A stretch of 64,000 nucleotides of DNA, from the NCBI GenBank assembly GCA_037893225.1, contig JAZGUH010000116.1, positions 2,790,001 through 2,854,000 of the forward strand. The letters run 5' to 3'. The DNA is from Hippasteria phrygiana. Lineage: Eukaryota; Echinodermata; Asteroidea; Valvatida; Goniasteridae. The notes beneath the pieces are model-generated. The model was given only the letters and a program-made list of their open reading frames with translations, was not told the DNA's origin and ran no database searches. The number at the start of each line of letters is the position of its first letter. Positions within the stretch are counted from its first letter, which is position 1. Position numbers and translations under genes: made by a program. This document shows positions 61,734 through 64,000 of this stretch, piece after piece.

Positions 61734-64000
61734 TTGTGCGTTCTTCCGTTTACTGTATTGAACTGTTTAACGTTTGCCACATTTTCAGATGAACGCCCCT
61801 CCTTTCCCTGTTCATAATTGAATGGGATATTGACCAAATCCAGCAATTTTCACACGTATGGGTAGCTTAGATCTAGCGCAACAATTTGAGACCATCGCCA
61901 GCTTCACAGCGTTATAACTCTTCGAGAAAATTCAAACCTCGCAACTAATTTCTTCCCGTGAACTCTGTGTGCGTTCTCCCGTTTACTGCATTGTGGCTGC
62001 TTAACGTTTGCCAAATTTTCAGATGAACGCCCCTCCTTTCCCTGTTCATAATTGAATGGTATATTGACCAAATCCAGTAATGTTTACACTCATGGGTAGC
62101 TTAGATCTAGCGCAACAATTTCAGACCATCGCCAGCTTCACAGCGTTAGAACTCTTCGAAAAAATTCAAACCTCGCAACTAATTTCTTCATGTGAACTCT
62201 GTGTCCGTTCTCCCGTTTACTGCATTGTGACTGCTTAACGTTTGCCACATTTTCAGATGAACGCCCCTCCTTTCCCTGTTCATAATTGAATGGGATATTG
62301 ACCAAATCCAGTAATTTTCACACGTATGGGTAGCTTAGATATAGCGCAACAATTTCAGACCATCGCCAGCTTCACAGCGTTAGAACTCTTCGAGAAAATT
62401 CAAACCTCGCAACAAATTTCTTCCTGTGAACTCTTTGTGCGTTCTTCCGTTTACTGTATTGAACTGTTTAACGTTTGCCACATTTTCAGATGAACGCCCC
62501 TCCTTTCCCTGTTCATAATTGAATGGGATATTGACCAAATCCAGCAATTTTCACACGTATGGGTAGCTTAGATCTAGCGCAACAATTTGAGACCATCGCC
62601 AGCTTCACAGCGTTATAACTCTTCGAGAAAATTCAAACCTCGCAACTAATTTCTTCCCGTGAACTCTGTGTGCGTTCTCCCGTTTACTGCATTGTGGCTG
62701 CTTAACGTTTGCCAAATTTTCAGATGAACGCCCCTCCTTTCCCTGTTCATAATTGAATAGTATATTGACCAAATCCAGTAATGTTTACACTTATGGGTAG
62801 CTTAGATCTAGCGCAATAATTTCAGACCATCGCCAGCTTCACAGCGTTAGAACTCTTCGAAAAAATTCAAACCTCGCAACTAATTTCTTCATGTGAACTC
62901 TGTGTCCGTTCTCCCGTTTACTGCATTGTGACTGCTTAACGTTTGCCACATTTTCAGAGGAACGCCCCTCCTTTCCCTGTTCATAATTGAATGGGATATT
63001 GACCAAATCCAGTAATTTTCACACGTATGGGTAGCTTAGATCTAGCGCAACAATTTCAGACCATCGCCAGCTTCACAGCGTTAGAACTCTTCGAGAAAAT
63101 TCAAACCTCGCACCTAATTTCTTCCCGTGAACTCTGTGTGCGTTCTCCCGTTTACTGCATTGTGACTGCTTAACGTTTGCCACATTGTCAGATGAACGCC
63201 CCTCCTTTCCCTGTTCATAATTGAATGGGATATTGACCAAACCCAGCAATTTTCACACGTATGGGTAGCTTAGATCTAGCGCAACAATTTCAGACCATCG
63301 CCAGCTTCACAGCGTTAGAACTCTTCGAGAAAATTCAATCCTCGCTCCTAATTTCTTCCCGTGAACTCTGTGTGCGTTCTCCCGTTTACTGCATTGTGAC
63401 TGCTTAACGTTTGCCACATTGTCAGATGAACGCCCCTCCTTTCCCTGTTCATAATTGAATGGTATATTGACCAAATCCAGTAATGTTTACACTCATGGGT
63501 AGCTTAGATCTAGCGCAACAATTTCAGACCATCGCCAGCTTCACAGCGTTAGAACTCTTCGAAAAAATTCAAACCTCGCAACTAATTTCTTCATGTGAAC
63601 TCTGTGTCCGTTCTCCCGTTTACTGCATTGTGACTGCTTAACGTTTGCCACATTTTCAGATGAACGCCCCTCCTTTCCCTGTTCATAATTGAATGGGATA
63701 TTGACCAAATCCAGTAATTTTCACACGTATGGGTAGCTTAGATATAGCGCAACAATTTCAGACCATCGCCAGCTTCACAGCGTTAGAACTCTTCGAGAAA
63801 ATTCAAACCTCGCAACAAATTTCTTCCTGTGAACTCTTTGTGCGTTCTTCCGTTTACTGTATTGAACTGTTTAACGTTTGCCACATTTTCAGATGAACGC
63901 CCCTCCTTTCCCTGTTCATAATTGAATGGGATATTGACCAAATCCAGCAATTTTCACACGTATGGGTAGCTTAGATCTAGCGCAACAATTTGAGACCATC
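61734..64000 (+). repeat. Right-hand end: h-i units and mosaic monomers
   Basis: Monomers: h (61734), i (61967), 62201, h (62435), i (62668), 62902, b (63136), a mosaic b/i (63370), 63604, and a partial h (63838-64000). Several substitutions seen nowhere else cluster here: GAATAG at 62759, GCAATAAT at 62817, CAGAGG at 62959 and CTCGCTCC at 63346. The satellite continues past the window edge. Confidence 0.83.

Larger units (their letters stand above)
1..64000. repeat. 234-bp satellite DNA array filling the window
   Basis: Every line of the window is a copy of one 234-bp monomer in the same orientation. In the phase where a monomer ends in CTCT, 273 full copies occupy 1-63837 and a partial copy ends the window. 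The count closes exactly when 21 g-type and 27 complete h-type monomers are taken as 233 bp and three monomers as 235 bp. A typical monomer (235-468) has 61 C and 41 G, about 43.6% GC. Because 234 is 78 codons, any stop-free frame would run on indefinitely, yet no reading frame stays open beyond 61 codons, so this is not a repetitive protein gene. There is no gap longer than a few bases that is not satellite. Role inferred: centromeric or pericentromeric heterochromatin. That is known for such arrays in eukaryotes but not shown here. Confidence 0.98.

Noticed and set aside
1..64000. Repetitive protein gene, since 234 bp equals 78 codons
   Set aside because: Each frame on both strands meets stops within a monomer or so. 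No frame remains open for more than 61 codons, and the 233- and 235-bp monomers would shift frame.
1..64000. CRISPR array
   Set aside because: The repeats are contiguous 234-bp units without unique spacers, and no cas-like gene is present.
1..64000. CENP-B box
   Set aside because: I looked for TTCGnnnnAnnCGGG and its complement. The nearest, CCCGTTTACTGCATT at repeat positions 13-27, has CCCG and the T but lacks the CGAA half, so it is not a match.
1..64000. Tandem 5S rRNA, tRNA or histone gene cluster
   Set aside because: The unit is short enough for 5S arrays, but I see no 5S coding sequence and no convincing internal A/B box promoter, and the frames do not encode histones.
1..64000. Telomeric repeats or inserted transposable element
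   Set aside because: No TTAGGG-like or related runs, no poly-A tailed insert, no long terminal repeats and no break in the 234-bp register were found.

Overview
The whole 64,000-base window is one head-to-tail satellite DNA array with no unique sequence in it. The basic repeat is a 234-bp monomer. Taking the phase in which each monomer begins with the GTGT(C/G)C-type hexamer and ends in CTCT, there are 273 complete monomers in 1-63837 and a 163-base partial one in 63838-64000. This count closes exactly once three indel classes are allowed for. Two monomer types are 233 bp ('g', marked by CGATTCTG, 21 copies; 'h', marked by CTCT/TTGTGCG, 28 copies including the partial one). One rare type is 235 bp (three copies with a run of seven A). 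All monomers lie in the same orientation. I see no transposable element, no inversion, no RNA gene and no credible protein gene. The array means a eukaryotic chromosome, probably a centromeric or other heterochromatic block. The lineage cannot be named from this sequence. GC is about 43.6%, and CpG is not depleted in the monomer I counted (11 seen, about 10.7 expected), which argues mildly against an old, methylated vertebrate satellite.

The monomers fall into recognisable types, here called a, b, c, d, e, f, g, h, i, j, k, l, m, n, plus T, s, v and y, which recur in fixed orders as higher-order repeats (HORs). Region I (1-about 19990) is built on a 17-monomer, 3,974-bp HOR (a-b-c-d-e-f-g-h-i-j-k-f-g-h-l-m-n). 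Its best copy is 8421-12394, with a 16-monomer copy at 1-3740, a 15-monomer copy at 12395-15900, and shuffled derivatives between and after. Region II (about 19990-42660) is built on different HORs: a 19-monomer block (4,445 bp) followed by an 18-monomer copy of itself (19990-28645), then 9-, 11-, 6-, 9-, 10- and 9-monomer units marked by the T monomer (28061-40696). Within it an exact 4,446-bp (19-monomer) tandem duplication runs from about 33771 to 42662. Region III (about 42660-58457) returns to region I types. It is arranged in 1,402-bp six-monomer units of two kinds, P (g-h-i-j-k-f) and Q (g-h-a-b-y-f), with one 11-monomer unit. Region IV (58458-64000) returns to region II types and repeats the structure seen at 19.9-22 kb and 24.5-26.5 kb.

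The layout reads as repeated in-register unequal exchange or local amplification: nearly every HOR length is a whole number of monomers, and chimeric monomers mark the junctions. Within the monomer, variation is concentrated at fixed diagnostic sites while some blocks hardly change. The most notable conserved element is a 6-bp inverted repeat (ATGAAC/GTTCAT) around a 15-base, almost all-pyrimidine loop. I found no previously undescribed gene system. What merits a second look is the nested HOR architecture, the conserved dyad, and the shared blocks recurring about 34-39 kb apart.
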